Assembly: GCA_900546645.1 (NCBI GenBank)
Contig: URDR01000020.1
Span: 1 to 41,070, forward strand
Reading direction: 5' to 3'
Length of the DNA: 41,070 nucleotides
Source: an uncultured Bacteroides sp.
Lineage (GTDB): Bacteria > Bacteroidota > Bacteroidia > Bacteroidales > Bacteroidaceae
A model generated the notes under the pieces. That model was not told where the DNA came from. It did no database searches and saw only the letters and a list, made by a program, of their open reading frames with translations. How positions within the stretch are numbered: position 1 is the first letter of the stretch; each line of letters begins with the position of its first letter. The position numbers were made by a program, and so were the translations under genes. Of the stretch, positions 34,087 through 40,812 are shown one piece after another.

Positions 34087-35031
34087 ACTCAGCAAATCCT
34101 GCATTCTCCTTAGAGCTGCATTATACTCTTCAACCAGTTCTTTCATCACTTCATTTACACTTTGCAAATGACGGAGCATGGAAGCGGCTTGTCCTATTTC
34201 CAATTCCCCTTCAAAAAGATCCCCCTCAAAAATACCTTTTTTTGCTCGTCCTTTTCCTAACATCGCTTGTAGCTCCTCAGCAGAAGCTCCACTCTTAGTA
34301 GCCTCCTCAATTTTCTGGTAAAAATCATTTTTTACCAGTCGGGTGGGCGACAGCTGTTTTAAGGTTAATACCGTATCTCCCTCATTCAAGCGCAGACACC
34401 TGTCTTTAAAGGCGAAATGAGCCGAACTTTCCTCCGTCAGAGCAAACCGAGTACCCATTTGTACTCCGTCGGCTCCAAGTGTCATGGCAGCCAACATACC
34501 CTCTCCGCTTACGATTCCTCCCGCTGCAATAAGAGGTGTGACACATCCTTTTTTGACAGCAGGAATCAGGCAAAAAGTCGTGGTTTCTTCTCGTCCGTTA
34601 TGCCCTCCCGCTTCAAATCCTTCTGCAACAATCGCATCTACACCAGCCTCTTCACATTTTTCTGCGAAGCGGGTAGAGGAGACTACATGAGCCACCTTAA
34701 TGCCGGCTTTATGTAAAAAATCGGTCCATATCCGCGGATTTCCGGCAGAAGTAAAGACTATTTTCACTTCTTCCTCTATAATGATATTCATGATAGTATC
34801 TATTTCTGGATACATAAGAGGCACATTCACCCCAAAAGGCTTGTCGGTGGCTCGTTTGCATTGACGTATGTGTTCACGTAATGTTTCAGGATGCATAGAT
34901 CCAGCCCCCAATAAGCCCAGTCCTCCGGCATTACTTACGGCAGAAGCCAGCTTCCACCCGCTGCACCAAACCATTCCCCCTTGAATGATAGGGTATTTGA
35001 TGTTAAAAAGATGACAAATTCTATTTTTCAT
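34081..35031 (-). CDS. FabK/nitronate monooxygenase-like FMN oxidoreductase
   Basis: A protein of about 316 aa, a TIM-barrel flavoprotein of the nitronate monooxygenase/FabK enoyl-ACP reductase family. IKYPIIQGGMVWCSGWKLASAVSNAGGLGLLG (quoted in part: IIQGGMVWCSG and AGGLGLLGAG) is the N-terminal FMN signature. KVAHVVSSTRFAEK, AIVAEGFEAGGHNG, LIAAGGIVSGEGMLAAM and ADGVQMGTRFALTEE follow. The AEGFEAGGHNG motif is shared by both 2-nitropropane dioxygenases and FabK, so a fatty-acid role is possible but unproven. The start could be 35031 or 35040. It is convergent with the flavoprotein gene and shares 6 bp with it at the stops. Confidence 0.82.
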   Translation of the reverse strand: MKNRICHLFNIKYPIIQGGMVWCSGWKLASAVSNAGGLGLLGAGSMHPETLREHIRQCKRATDKPFGVNVPLMYPEIDTIMNIIIEEEVKIVFTSAGNPRIWTDFLHKAGIKVAHVVSSTRFAEKCEEAGVDAIVAEGFEAGGHNGREETTTFCLIPAVKKGCVTPLIAAGGIVSGEGMLAAMTLGADGVQMGTRFALTEESSAHFAFKDRCLRLNEGDTVLTLKQLSPTRLVKNDFYQKIEEATKSGASAEELQAMLGKGRAKKGIFEGDLFEGELEIGQAASMLRHLQSVNEVMKELVEEYNAALRRMQDLLSL

Positions 35032-35124
35032 AATCTTCATGATTTGTTTAAAGCAATTTACGAAGAAAAGATGAATTTAAAAAAAGAAATAAAACATTTA
35101 TCAGACTTATTAATTAATTTTTTC

Positions 35125-35132
35125 TATCTTTG
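35125..35132 (+). promoter_or_regulatory. -7 box of a possible short transcript
   Basis: TATCTTTG followed by TTGATA is a perfect TAnnTTTG. It lies 70 bp before the hairpin at 35195-35222. No strong -33 box is present. Confidence 0.35.
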
Positions 35133-35194
35133 TTGATATACAAAGCATGTGGTAGTTAAGAAACCTCAAATGGAGAAAAACAAGAAAAAGATTC

Positions 35195-35222
35195 AAAACA
35201 TGTTTTAAGACATGGTTTTTTA
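35195..35222 (+). terminator. Hairpin with T-run (candidate terminator)
   Basis: AAAACATG (35195-35202) pairs with CATGGTTTT (35211-35219) with one bulged G and an 8-nt loop, followed by further T. A 12-codon frame from 35170 (MEKNKKKIQNMF) ends inside it. Confidence 0.4.
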
Positions 35223-35254
35223 TTTGGTTGACTAAAAAAAATGCCGCACCTTTG
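35223..35254 (+). promoter_or_regulatory. Bacteroidetes promoter for a candidate small RNA
   Basis: TTTG (35223-35226), a 20-bp spacer, then CACCTTTG (35247-35254), which differs from TAnnTTTG by one base. Transcription would start near 35260. Confidence 0.5.
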
Positions 35255-35260
35255 TAGCGT

Positions 35261-35350
35261 TATCCTGAAAACAATCTTTTTACCTTAAGAAAAAAAACTA
35301 ATACCTATTGAAAACTTAAAAAAGGCTCTTTGTGAAAAGCGCCTTTTTTT
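35261..35350 (+). ncRNA. Candidate small RNA of about 90 nt
   Basis: A promoter at 35223-35254 and a terminator at 35321-35350 bound a stretch of about 90 nt with no start codon followed by a meaningful frame. The interior is A-rich with little fold until the terminator stem. I do not recognise a known family. The start is estimated from the -7 box. Confidence 0.4.
35321..35350 (+). terminator. Terminator of the candidate small RNA
   Basis: AAAGGCTCTTT (35321-35331) pairs with AAAGCGCCTTT (35336-35346) with one mismatch and a 4-nt loop, followed by T-rich sequence. Confidence 0.7.
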
Positions 35351-35577
35351 ATGCCCATATGCGAACAATTCTTAAAAAACATTTAAATCGGACTTCTTCC
35401 GGAAAACTTTTTTTTACTTTCATAAAGTTGATTCAGAAGAGGATTTTTTTATCTTATTCTGTTATTCCCTTTTCAGCTCAGTAGTTTTTTAAGAAGAATG
35501 GAGTAAAAAATAGAAAGAAGAAAGTTGATAGGTCAACATTAATAGTCTAAATAAAGTCTCCTCTGAAAAACTTTGTG

Positions 35578-35585
35578 TATATTTG
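35578..35585 (+). promoter_or_regulatory. -7 box for rarA
   Basis: TATATTTG is a perfect TAnnTTTG, 129 bp ahead of the rarA start, giving a leader of roughly 120 nt. An 8-bp inverted repeat in that leader (ACTTTGCT at 35613 and AGCAAAGT at 35671) could fold. Confidence 0.4.
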
Positions 35586-35714
35586 AATCACTTTTTCCGC
35601 ACAGCTTTGCTTACTTTGCTTTAAAAAGATGGAGTCGCATCGCAGGGAAAAAGAATAGCTCAGGCAACAGAGCAAAGTCAAACGAAAAAGATTAAGACTA
35701 AATAACAGAAAGAA

Positions 35715-36989
35715 ATGGCACAACCTTTGGCAGAAAGAATGCGTCCGAAGACGCTGGATGATTATATCGGTCAGAAACACCTGGTAGGCGAAGGAGCTGT
35801 TTTGCGTAAGATGATTGACGCAGGACGTATTTCTTCCTTTATTTTATGGGGACCTCCTGGAGTAGGGAAAACCACCTTGGCACAAATCATAGCCAACAAA
35901 CTGGAAACTCCTTTCTACACGTTAAGCGCAGTGACATCCGGAGTAAAGGATGTGCGTGAAGTGATTGACAAGGCTCGGAGCAACCGGTTCTTCTCTCAGC
36001 AAAGCCCCATTCTGTTCATCGATGAAATCCATCGGTTCAGTAAATCACAGCAAGATTCCCTCTTGGGCGCAGTTGAAACCGGTGTAGTTACACTGATTGG
36101 AGCCACCACAGAAAATCCCTCTTTCGAAGTCATTCGTCCGTTGTTGTCTCGGTGTCAGCTCTATGTGTTGAAGTCGCTTGAGAAAGACGACTTGCTGGCA
36201 TTGCTTCATCAGGCTTTGTCGCGCGATGTAGTGATGCGTGAAAAACAGATAGAGCTGAAGGAAACAGAAGCCCTTCTTCGTTATTCAGGCGGTGATGCGC
36301 GCAAATTGCTGAACATTCTGGAACTGGTTGTCGAGTCGGATAATGAATCCCCCATCGTAATAACCGACAGCAAGGTAGTAGAACGTCTACAGCAAAATCC
36401 GCTGGCTTATGATAAAGACGGAGAGATGCACTACGACATCATCTCCGCATTCATCAAGTCGATTCGCGGAAGTGATCCCGATGGTGCCTTGTATTGGTTG
36501 GCCCGGATGGTAGAGGGTGGAGAAGACCCGGCATTCATTGCCCGGCGGTTGGTGATTTCGGCATCCGAAGACGTCGGTCTGGCCAATCCGAATGCCTTGC
36601 TTCTCGCCAATGCCGCTTTCGATGCCGTGATGAAAATAGGTTGGCCGGAAGGGCGGATTCCTTTGGCAGAAGCAACCGTTTACTTAGCTACCAGTCCGAA
36701 GAGCAATTCGGCTTATGAGGGCATCAACTCAGCATTAGACTTGGTTCGTCAGACCGGAAACCTTCCGGTGCCTTTGCATTTGCGTAATGCGCCCACCAAG
36801 CTGATGAAGCAGCTGGGTTATGGTAAAGAGTACAAGTATGCCCATGCGTATAAAGGAAACTTTGTGAACCAGCAGTTCCTGCCGGACGACATTCAGCAGA
36901 CGCGCATCTGGCATCCGCAGGAAAATCCGGCAGAAGGCAAACTGAAAGAACGGATGGTGAGCTTGTGGGGCGATCGGTTTAAAGAATGA
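35715..36989 (+). CDS. rarA: Replication-associated recombination protein A (MgsA/RarA)
   Basis: A 424-aa AAA+ ATPase of the RarA/MgsA/WRNIP1 family, which acts at stalled replication forks in the cytoplasm. Walker A GPPGVGKT is at residues 46-53, Walker B with ILFIDEIHRF at about 99-108, and sensor 1 IGATTENPSFEV near 128. The C-terminal part has the tetramerisation domain with VGLANPNALLLANAA and LRNAPTKLMKQLGYGK. The opening PLAERMRPKTLDDYIGQKHLVGEG is typical. Length matches the family. It is the first of several plus-strand genes after a long intergenic region, with a long leader. Confidence 0.95.
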   Translation: MAQPLAERMRPKTLDDYIGQKHLVGEGAVLRKMIDAGRISSFILWGPPGVGKTTLAQIIANKLETPFYTLSAVTSGVKDVREVIDKARSNRFFSQQSPILFIDEIHRFSKSQQDSLLGAVETGVVTLIGATTENPSFEVIRPLLSRCQLYVLKSLEKDDLLALLHQALSRDVVMREKQIELKETEALLRYSGGDARKLLNILELVVESDNESPIVITDSKVVERLQQNPLAYDKDGEMHYDIISAFIKSIRGSDPDGALYWLARMVEGGEDPAFIARRLVISASEDVGLANPNALLLANAAFDAVMKIGWPEGRIPLAEATVYLATSPKSNSAYEGINSALDLVRQTGNLPVPLHLRNAPTKLMKQLGYGKEYKYAHAYKGNFVNQQFLPDDIQQTRIWHPQENPAEGKLKERMVSLWGDRFKE

Positions 36990-37006
36990 ACAGGACAAAA
37001 ATAAAA

Positions 37007-37068
37007 TGCAAGTAGCGTAAGAACCCTCTGAGGTAGTAAGCTGCCCAGCGGATAACCCTGCACTTGCA
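37007..37068 (+). ncRNA. Folded leader element before the hydroxyacid dehydrogenase
   Basis: TGCAAGT (37007-37013) pairs perfectly with ACTTGCA (37062-37068) and closes a 48-nt interior. Inside are a hairpin GGTAG-TAAG-CTGCC (37032-37045) and two similar segments, AGCGTAAGAACCCT (37014) and AGCGGATAACCCT (37047). It ends 20 bp before the next start codon. It may be a cis-regulatory RNA. I could not match it to a known riboswitch, and no T-run follows, so it is not a simple terminator. Confidence 0.4.
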
Positions 37069-37088
37069 GATTCAAATAAAAGAGAAAG

Positions 37089-38048
37089 ATGAAAATAGTA
37101 GTATTAGACGGATATACCTTAAATCCGGGCGATTTGTCTTGGGATGAACTCAAGGCATTGGGTGAGGTCGAAGTTTACGAACGTACTTTACCACATGAAT
37201 TGTTGCAGCGGGCAGAAGGAGCAGAAGTGCTCCTTACCAATAAAGTGATATTATCAGGCGAGAACATTCGGCAACTCCCTGATTTGCAGTATATCGGGGT
37301 TTTAGCCACCGGTTATAATGTAGTAGATATAGAAGCAGCCCGCGAGCGAGGAATCGTGGTAACTAATATTCCGGCATACAGCACCCGTTCGGTGGCCCAA
37401 ATGGTGTTTGCTCATCTCTTGAATATCACCCATCGGGTAGGACATTATGCAGATGAAATACGCAACGGAGCCTGGAGCGGACAAACCGATTTCTGTTACT
37501 GGAACACTCCTTTGCAAGAGTTAGATGGAAAGAAAATAGGTCTGGTAGGCTTGGGAAATACCGGACAAGCCACAGCTCGCATTGCCTTGAGCTTTGGTAT
37601 GGAAGTATATGCCTATACCAGTAAATCGGTGTTGCAACTGACTCACGATATCCACAAATGCGAATCGCTGGATGAACTCTTCAGTCAGTGCGATGTAATC
37701 AGTCTGCATTGTCCGTTAACCCCCGACACCCGTGAACTGATAAACGCCCACCGGTTGAAACAGATGAAAAAGCATGCTATTCTGATCAATACAGGTCGGG
37801 GAGGACTGGTCAATGAGCAAGACTTAGCCGACGCGTTAAACAGCGGACAGCTGGCAGCAGCCGGAGTCGATGTCTTGTCAACCGAACCTCCCATGGCAGA
37901 TAATCCTCTGCTTACCGCAGCAAACTGCTTTATCACCCCTCACATTGCATGGGCCACTTATGAGGCACGTGTACGTCTGATGAACCAAGCCGTTGCCAAC
38001 CTGCAGGCTTTTCAGGAAGGCAAGCCCATTAATAACATAATAAAATAA
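37089..38048 (+). CDS. D-2-hydroxyacid dehydrogenase (NAD-dependent)
   Basis: A 319-aa D-isomer-specific 2-hydroxyacid dehydrogenase of the glycerate dehydrogenase/hydroxypyruvate reductase type. The N-terminal catalytic part has YIGVLATGYNVVDIEAA. The NAD-binding domain has the Rossmann loop GLVGLGNTGQATA near residue 154. The active-site Arg is in NTGRGGLVNEQDLADAL, the Glu in LSTEPPMADNPLL, and the His in ITPHIAWATYEAR. The family reduces a 2-keto acid to a D-2-hydroxy acid with NADH; glycerate or hydroxypyruvate is likely but not proven. The leader carries a folded element. The C_GCAxxG_C_C gene follows after 2 bp. Confidence 0.92.
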   Translation: MKIVVLDGYTLNPGDLSWDELKALGEVEVYERTLPHELLQRAEGAEVLLTNKVILSGENIRQLPDLQYIGVLATGYNVVDIEAARERGIVVTNIPAYSTRSVAQMVFAHLLNITHRVGHYADEIRNGAWSGQTDFCYWNTPLQELDGKKIGLVGLGNTGQATARIALSFGMEVYAYTSKSVLQLTHDIHKCESLDELFSQCDVISLHCPLTPDTRELINAHRLKQMKKHAILINTGRGGLVNEQDLADALNSGQLAAAGVDVLSTEPPMADNPLLTAANCFITPHIAWATYEARVRLMNQAVANLQAFQEGKPINNIIK

Positions 38049-38050
38049 CG

Positions 38051-38518
38051 ATGAATAAAGAAGAACGTATTCAGAAAGCAGTTTCCTTATTTAAAGAAGG
38101 ATATAACTGTTCACAATCGGTGGTTGCAGCTTATGCCGATTTGTATGGATTTACCAAAGAACAAGCATTACGTATGGCAGCCTCATTTGGAGGAGGCATC
38201 GGGAGAATGCGTGAAACCTGCGGAGCAGCCTGCGGCATGTTTCTGTTGGCTGGGCTTGAAAAAAGTGCTTTAGAGGGTAGCGACCGCGAGGGGAAGGCAG
38301 CGAATTATGCTTTAGTGCAGGAACTGGCAAGACAGTTTAAAGAAGAAAACGGGGCTTTACGCTGTGCCGACCTGTTGGGCTTGTCAAAGAAAGACCCCAT
38401 TGTGTCTACTCCTGAAGCCCGTACCTCACAGTATTACGCCAAGCGTCCGTGTGCAAAGATGGTAGAAACAGCCGCAAGAATATTCGGTGATTATCTGGAA
38501 AAAGAAAAAGGTTTGTAA
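38051..38518 (+). CDS. C_GCAxxG_C_C family probable redox protein
   Basis: A 155-aa soluble cysteine-rich protein. The motif is visible as GYNCSQSVVAAY near residue 19, ETCGAACGMFLLAG near 57, RCADLLG near 105 and KRPCAKMVETAARIFG near 135. The spaced Cys residues suggest redox or metal chemistry; the family is named for this motif and its exact reaction is unknown. It starts 2 bp after the dehydrogenase stop and is probably translated from the same transcript, which hints at a reductase-linked role. Confidence 0.88.
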   Translation: MNKEERIQKAVSLFKEGYNCSQSVVAAYADLYGFTKEQALRMAASFGGGIGRMRETCGAACGMFLLAGLEKSALEGSDREGKAANYALVQELARQFKEENGALRCADLLGLSKKDPIVSTPEARTSQYYAKRPCAKMVETAARIFGDYLEKEKGL

Positions 38519-38588
38519 CAAAAGTTCCGAAATTCTGCCGAAGAACATGTTTTTCTGTGTTTTATGGCTAACTTCTTGATTTTTTGTG

Positions 38589-38596
38589 TAATTTTG
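38589..38596 (+). promoter_or_regulatory. -7 box for the winged-helix gene
   Basis: TAATTTTG followed by CAGTAAC is a perfect TAnnTTTG, 43 bp before the start codon. It gives this small gene its own promoter; the -33 box is weak. Confidence 0.55.
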
Positions 38597-38639
38597 CAGT
38601 AACACAAAATTTTAATGTTTTTCATAAAAGCGAACGACT

Positions 38640-38843
38640 ATGTTGAAAGAAAAGGCTGGTGTTATAGCCGGTAAGATCTGGGAATCACTCAACGGAAGTG
38701 AGGGAAAAACCCAAAAACAAATCAAAAAAGAAATCAAACTGAGAGCAGACAAAGACTTATTTTTAGGCTTAGGCTGGTTATTGAGAGAAGACAAGATTGA
38801 AACAAGTGAAGTGGAAGGCGAACTTTTCATCAAATTGAAGTAA
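38640..38843 (+). CDS. Small winged-helix protein (DUF2582)
   Basis: A 67-aa winged helix-turn-helix protein of the DUF2582 family common in Bacteroidetes. The helices are AGVIAGKIWESLNG, KTQKQIKKEIKLRA and LFLGLGWLLRED, and the wing strand is IETSEVEGELFIKLK. It probably binds DNA, but the family's targets are unknown. It has its own promoter (38589-38596) and a hairpin terminator (38867-38888). It is the last core gene before the accessory region. Confidence 0.87.
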   Translation: MLKEKAGVIAGKIWESLNGSEGKTQKQIKKEIKLRADKDLFLGLGWLLREDKIETSEVEGELFIKLK

Positions 38844-38866
38844 GAAGCAGCCACAGGCACCCCCAT

Positions 38867-38888
38867 GAACCACTTTCAGGTGGTTCTT
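38867..38888 (+). terminator. Hairpin after the winged-helix gene
   Basis: GAACCAC (38867-38873) pairs with GTGGTTC (38880-38886) over 7 bp with a 6-nt loop. The following T-run is short, so termination may depend on the next, larger repeat. Confidence 0.45.
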
Positions 38889-38895
38889 AAAACAT

Positions 38896-38964
38896 CAAGG
38901 CGTTTTAATTGAAACGATTAAGGGTTTTAAAAAAAGATCTATACGTTTCGGTTAAAACGCCTTG
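38896..38964. repeat. 21-bp inverted repeat, bidirectional terminator-like
   Basis: Arms 38896-38916 and 38944-38964 pair over 21 positions with two G-T wobbles and a 27-nt AT-rich loop. A T-run follows the right arm. The first ten bases, CAAGGCGTTT, recur in the terminator cluster near 7306. Confidence 0.75.
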
Positions 38965-39063
38965 GCGTTTTTTTACCTTTCATGCAGATATAAAATCACA
39001 ATCAGACCATATGAAAAAATGGAAGGCATGTAAAGAAATCTATAAACAGAAACTCGGTTTGTG

Positions 39064-39124
39064 AAAACAAAGGCTTTGAATGCAAAAACAAAGCCTTTGT
39101 TTATATATTCAAAGCCTTTGTTTT
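39064..39124. repeat. Three-part repeat with two exclusive hairpins
   Basis: Arm 1 (39064-39081) is perfectly complementary to arm 3 (39107-39124) over 18 bp. Its inner part (39065-39078) is also complementary to arm 2 (39089-39102) over 14 bp. Arms 2 and 3 share CAAAGCCTTTGTTT, so only one hairpin can form at a time. Confidence 0.8.
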
Positions 39125-39328
39125 GACTTTATGAGAGGGGAAAACCATTTTCTATCCGTAAGAAAGGAGATTTTCTAACCCCTTGAAGTAATCATTTACG
39201 TTAAAGGGTAAGTTGCTCTGGATATTCTGAATCCTGTGCGTGAAACAGCCCGAACGTTAACAGCAAATCAGATATACAGGCGGCTGTATAAGGATTCGCA
39301 GATTATTCATAGCTTTCGCTTTCATAAA

Positions 39329-39360
39329 TTCGGATTCGAGAAGATATTTTTTTAACTTTG
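39329..39360 (+). promoter_or_regulatory. Promoter of the decayed helicase gene
   Basis: TTCG (39329-39332), a 20-bp spacer, then TAACTTTG (39353-39360), a perfect TAnnTTTG. It sits about 60 bp before the helicase start codon at 39422 and may still drive rhuM. Confidence 0.55.
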
Positions 39361-39421
39361 CCAGAAATGTGCGACAAATCAAATCGATGATGCACATAGA
39401 AAAGATATAAACAGGCTAATC

Positions 39422-39794
39422 ATGGAGCAACCCAAACTTATCAATAACATAAATGAACTTGTAGCAGATGATTTGAAGACACGGCTTTCAAATCATAGCC
39501 GTATATCCATTGCAGCAGCATCCTTTTCCATTTATACCTTTGAATCATTGAAGAAGGAATTGGAGGGAATGTAGATGAGGAAGAAGGACAAGAGGAGGAT
39601 GCAGACCGCAAAGAAAACCGCTACCAGCGACTGATGAACCGGGTGATTCGTCAAGGTGTCAAGACCAAGGTGCTGATGCTGAGCGCGACTCCTGTTTTAC
39701 CGACGATGCCCAGAAAATCAATATCTACGAAAAGTTCAAGCAGTTACTGGATTGGGCGGACGATGAGGCTTTCAAGAATATCAAAGTGATTTAA
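39422..39794 (+). pseudogene. Remnant of a PLD/SNF2-type helicase, probably fused to a Mod tail
   Basis: Three pieces in different frames. 39422-39574 encodes 50 residues (MEQPKLINNINELVADD to LKKELEG) that match the start of the PLD-domain SF2/SNF2 helicases of defence islands, then a stop. From about 39575, DEEEGQEEDADRKENRYQR runs to VKTKVLMLSATPV, the motif III region of such helicases. After CCTGTT the meaningful frame changes, and TDDAQKINIYEKFKQLLDW to KNIKVI with a stop at 39794 follows. That tail could be the end of a type III Mod methyltransferase (inference). More than a thousand codons are missing in total. It ends 10 bp before rhuM. Confidence 0.75.
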
Positions 39795-39804
39795 AAAGAA
39801 TGAA

Positions 39805-40812
39805 ATGGAAGAGCAAAACAATAAGATACTCATCTATACAGGTGCGGATGGCCTAACCAAGATAGATGTGAAGTTGGAAGAGGAAACCCTTTGGCTGACA
39901 CAGGTGCAGATGTGCGAACTGTACCAGACCTCCAGAACGAATGTGGTAGAACATATCAAACATATCTATGAAGAGGGAGAATTGCAGGAAGAGGCAACCT
40001 GTCGGAAATTCCGACAGGTTCGCCAGGAAGGTGAACGCATGGTGAACCGGGAAATCCCTTACTACAACCTCGACATGATTATCGCCTTGGGCTATCGCGT
40101 GCGCTCCATCATCGCTACCCGCTTTCGCCAATGGGCCACTCAGCGGCTGAAGGAATACATCACCAAAGGTTTTACGATGGATGACGAACGCCTGAAGAAT
40201 TTGGGAGGAGGCGGTTATTGGAAAGAACTGCTGGAACGTATCCGCGATATTCGCGCCACAGAGAAGGTGTTCTATCGGCAGGTGTTGGAAATCTACGCCA
40301 CGAGCATTGACTATGACCCTCGTGCATCGGTGTCGCAGGAGTTTTTCAAGAAGGTGCAAAACAAGATTCACTATGCCATACACGGACACACCGCCGCCGA
40401 ACTCATCGTGGAGCGTGCCGACTCGGAAAAAGACTTTATGGGATTGTTTACCTTTAGGGGCAATCAGCCTACCTTGGCGGAAGCCCGTACGGCGAAGAAT
40501 TACCTGGATGAGAAAGAACTCCGTGCCATGGGACAGTTGGTTTCGGGGTATTTGGACTTTGCCGAGCGACAAGCTGAAAAAGAAGTACCTATGACCATGG
40601 ACGATTGGGCAAAGTATTTGGACCGCATTCTGACTTCTACCGGCGAACAATTGTTGATGGATGGAGGAAGAGTGTCTCATCTGGAAGCCATGGAGCATGC
40701 CACCACGGAATATCGAAAATATAAGCAACGTACGCTCAGCGATGTGGAACAAGATTATCTGGCTTCCATCAAAGCGATTAGTGATAAGGGCAAGAAAGGA
40801 GGCAAATCATGA
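39805..40812 (+). CDS. RhuM-family protein, intact
   Basis: A 335-aa full-length RhuM-family protein. The opening KILIYTGADGLTKIDVKLEEETLWLTQVQMCELYQTS (read in short: LTKIDVKLEEETLWLTQ and MCELYQTSRTNVVEHI) resembles a DNA-binding helix-turn-helix. It is followed by YYNLDMIIALGYRVRSIIATRFRQWATQRLKEYI and a C-terminal helical part with FTFRGNQPTLAEARTAKNYL. RhuM genes are found in Salmonella islands and inside type I and type III restriction loci, but the molecular function is unknown. The gene has no internal stop, unlike both neighbours. Its stop overlaps the next remnant's start (ATGA), showing the former operon. Confidence 0.9.
   Translation: MEEQNNKILIYTGADGLTKIDVKLEEETLWLTQVQMCELYQTSRTNVVEHIKHIYEEGELQEEATCRKFRQVRQEGERMVNREIPYYNLDMIIALGYRVRSIIATRFRQWATQRLKEYITKGFTMDDERLKNLGGGGYWKELLERIRDIRATEKVFYRQVLEIYATSIDYDPRASVSQEFFKKVQNKIHYAIHGHTAAELIVERADSEKDFMGLFTFRGNQPTLAEARTAKNYLDEKELRAMGQLVSGYLDFAERQAEKEVPMTMDDWAKYLDRILTSTGEQLLMDGGRVSHLEAMEHATTEYRKYKQRTLSDVEQDYLASIKAISDKGKKGGKS

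Larger units (their letters stand above)
35041..35714. other. 674-bp AT-rich intergenic region with candidate transcripts
   Basis: No long protein-coding frame was found between the FabK-like gene and rarA. It holds -7 boxes at 35125-35132 and 35578-35585, a complete promoter at 35223-35254, two hairpin-plus-T-run terminators (35195-35222 and 35321-35350), and an 8-bp inverted repeat in the rarA leader (35613-35620 with 35671-35678). It may encode one or two small RNAs. Confidence 0.55.
38844..39421. other. 578-bp intergenic region dominated by inverted repeats
   Basis: This interval links the last core gene to the decayed defence locus. It holds a hairpin (38867-38886), a 21-bp stem (38896-38964), a three-part repeat (39064-39124) and a promoter (39329-39360). 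A 47-codon open stretch without a start codon (39212-39355) was also seen but could not be assigned. Confidence 0.7.

Noticed and set aside
37007..37068. Integron attC site
   Set aside because: The palindrome lacks the attC core sites, there is no integrase and the flanking genes are not cassettes.
39212..39355. 47-codon open stretch (ILNPVRETARTL... type) in the gap before the helicase remnant
   Set aside because: It has no ATG start, no ribosome-binding site and no recognisable family. The helicase promoter overlaps its end. It may be a chance frame or a fragment too short to name.
38844..39421. CRISPR array
   Set aside because: The repeats are inverted and few, with no regular spacers and no cas genes.
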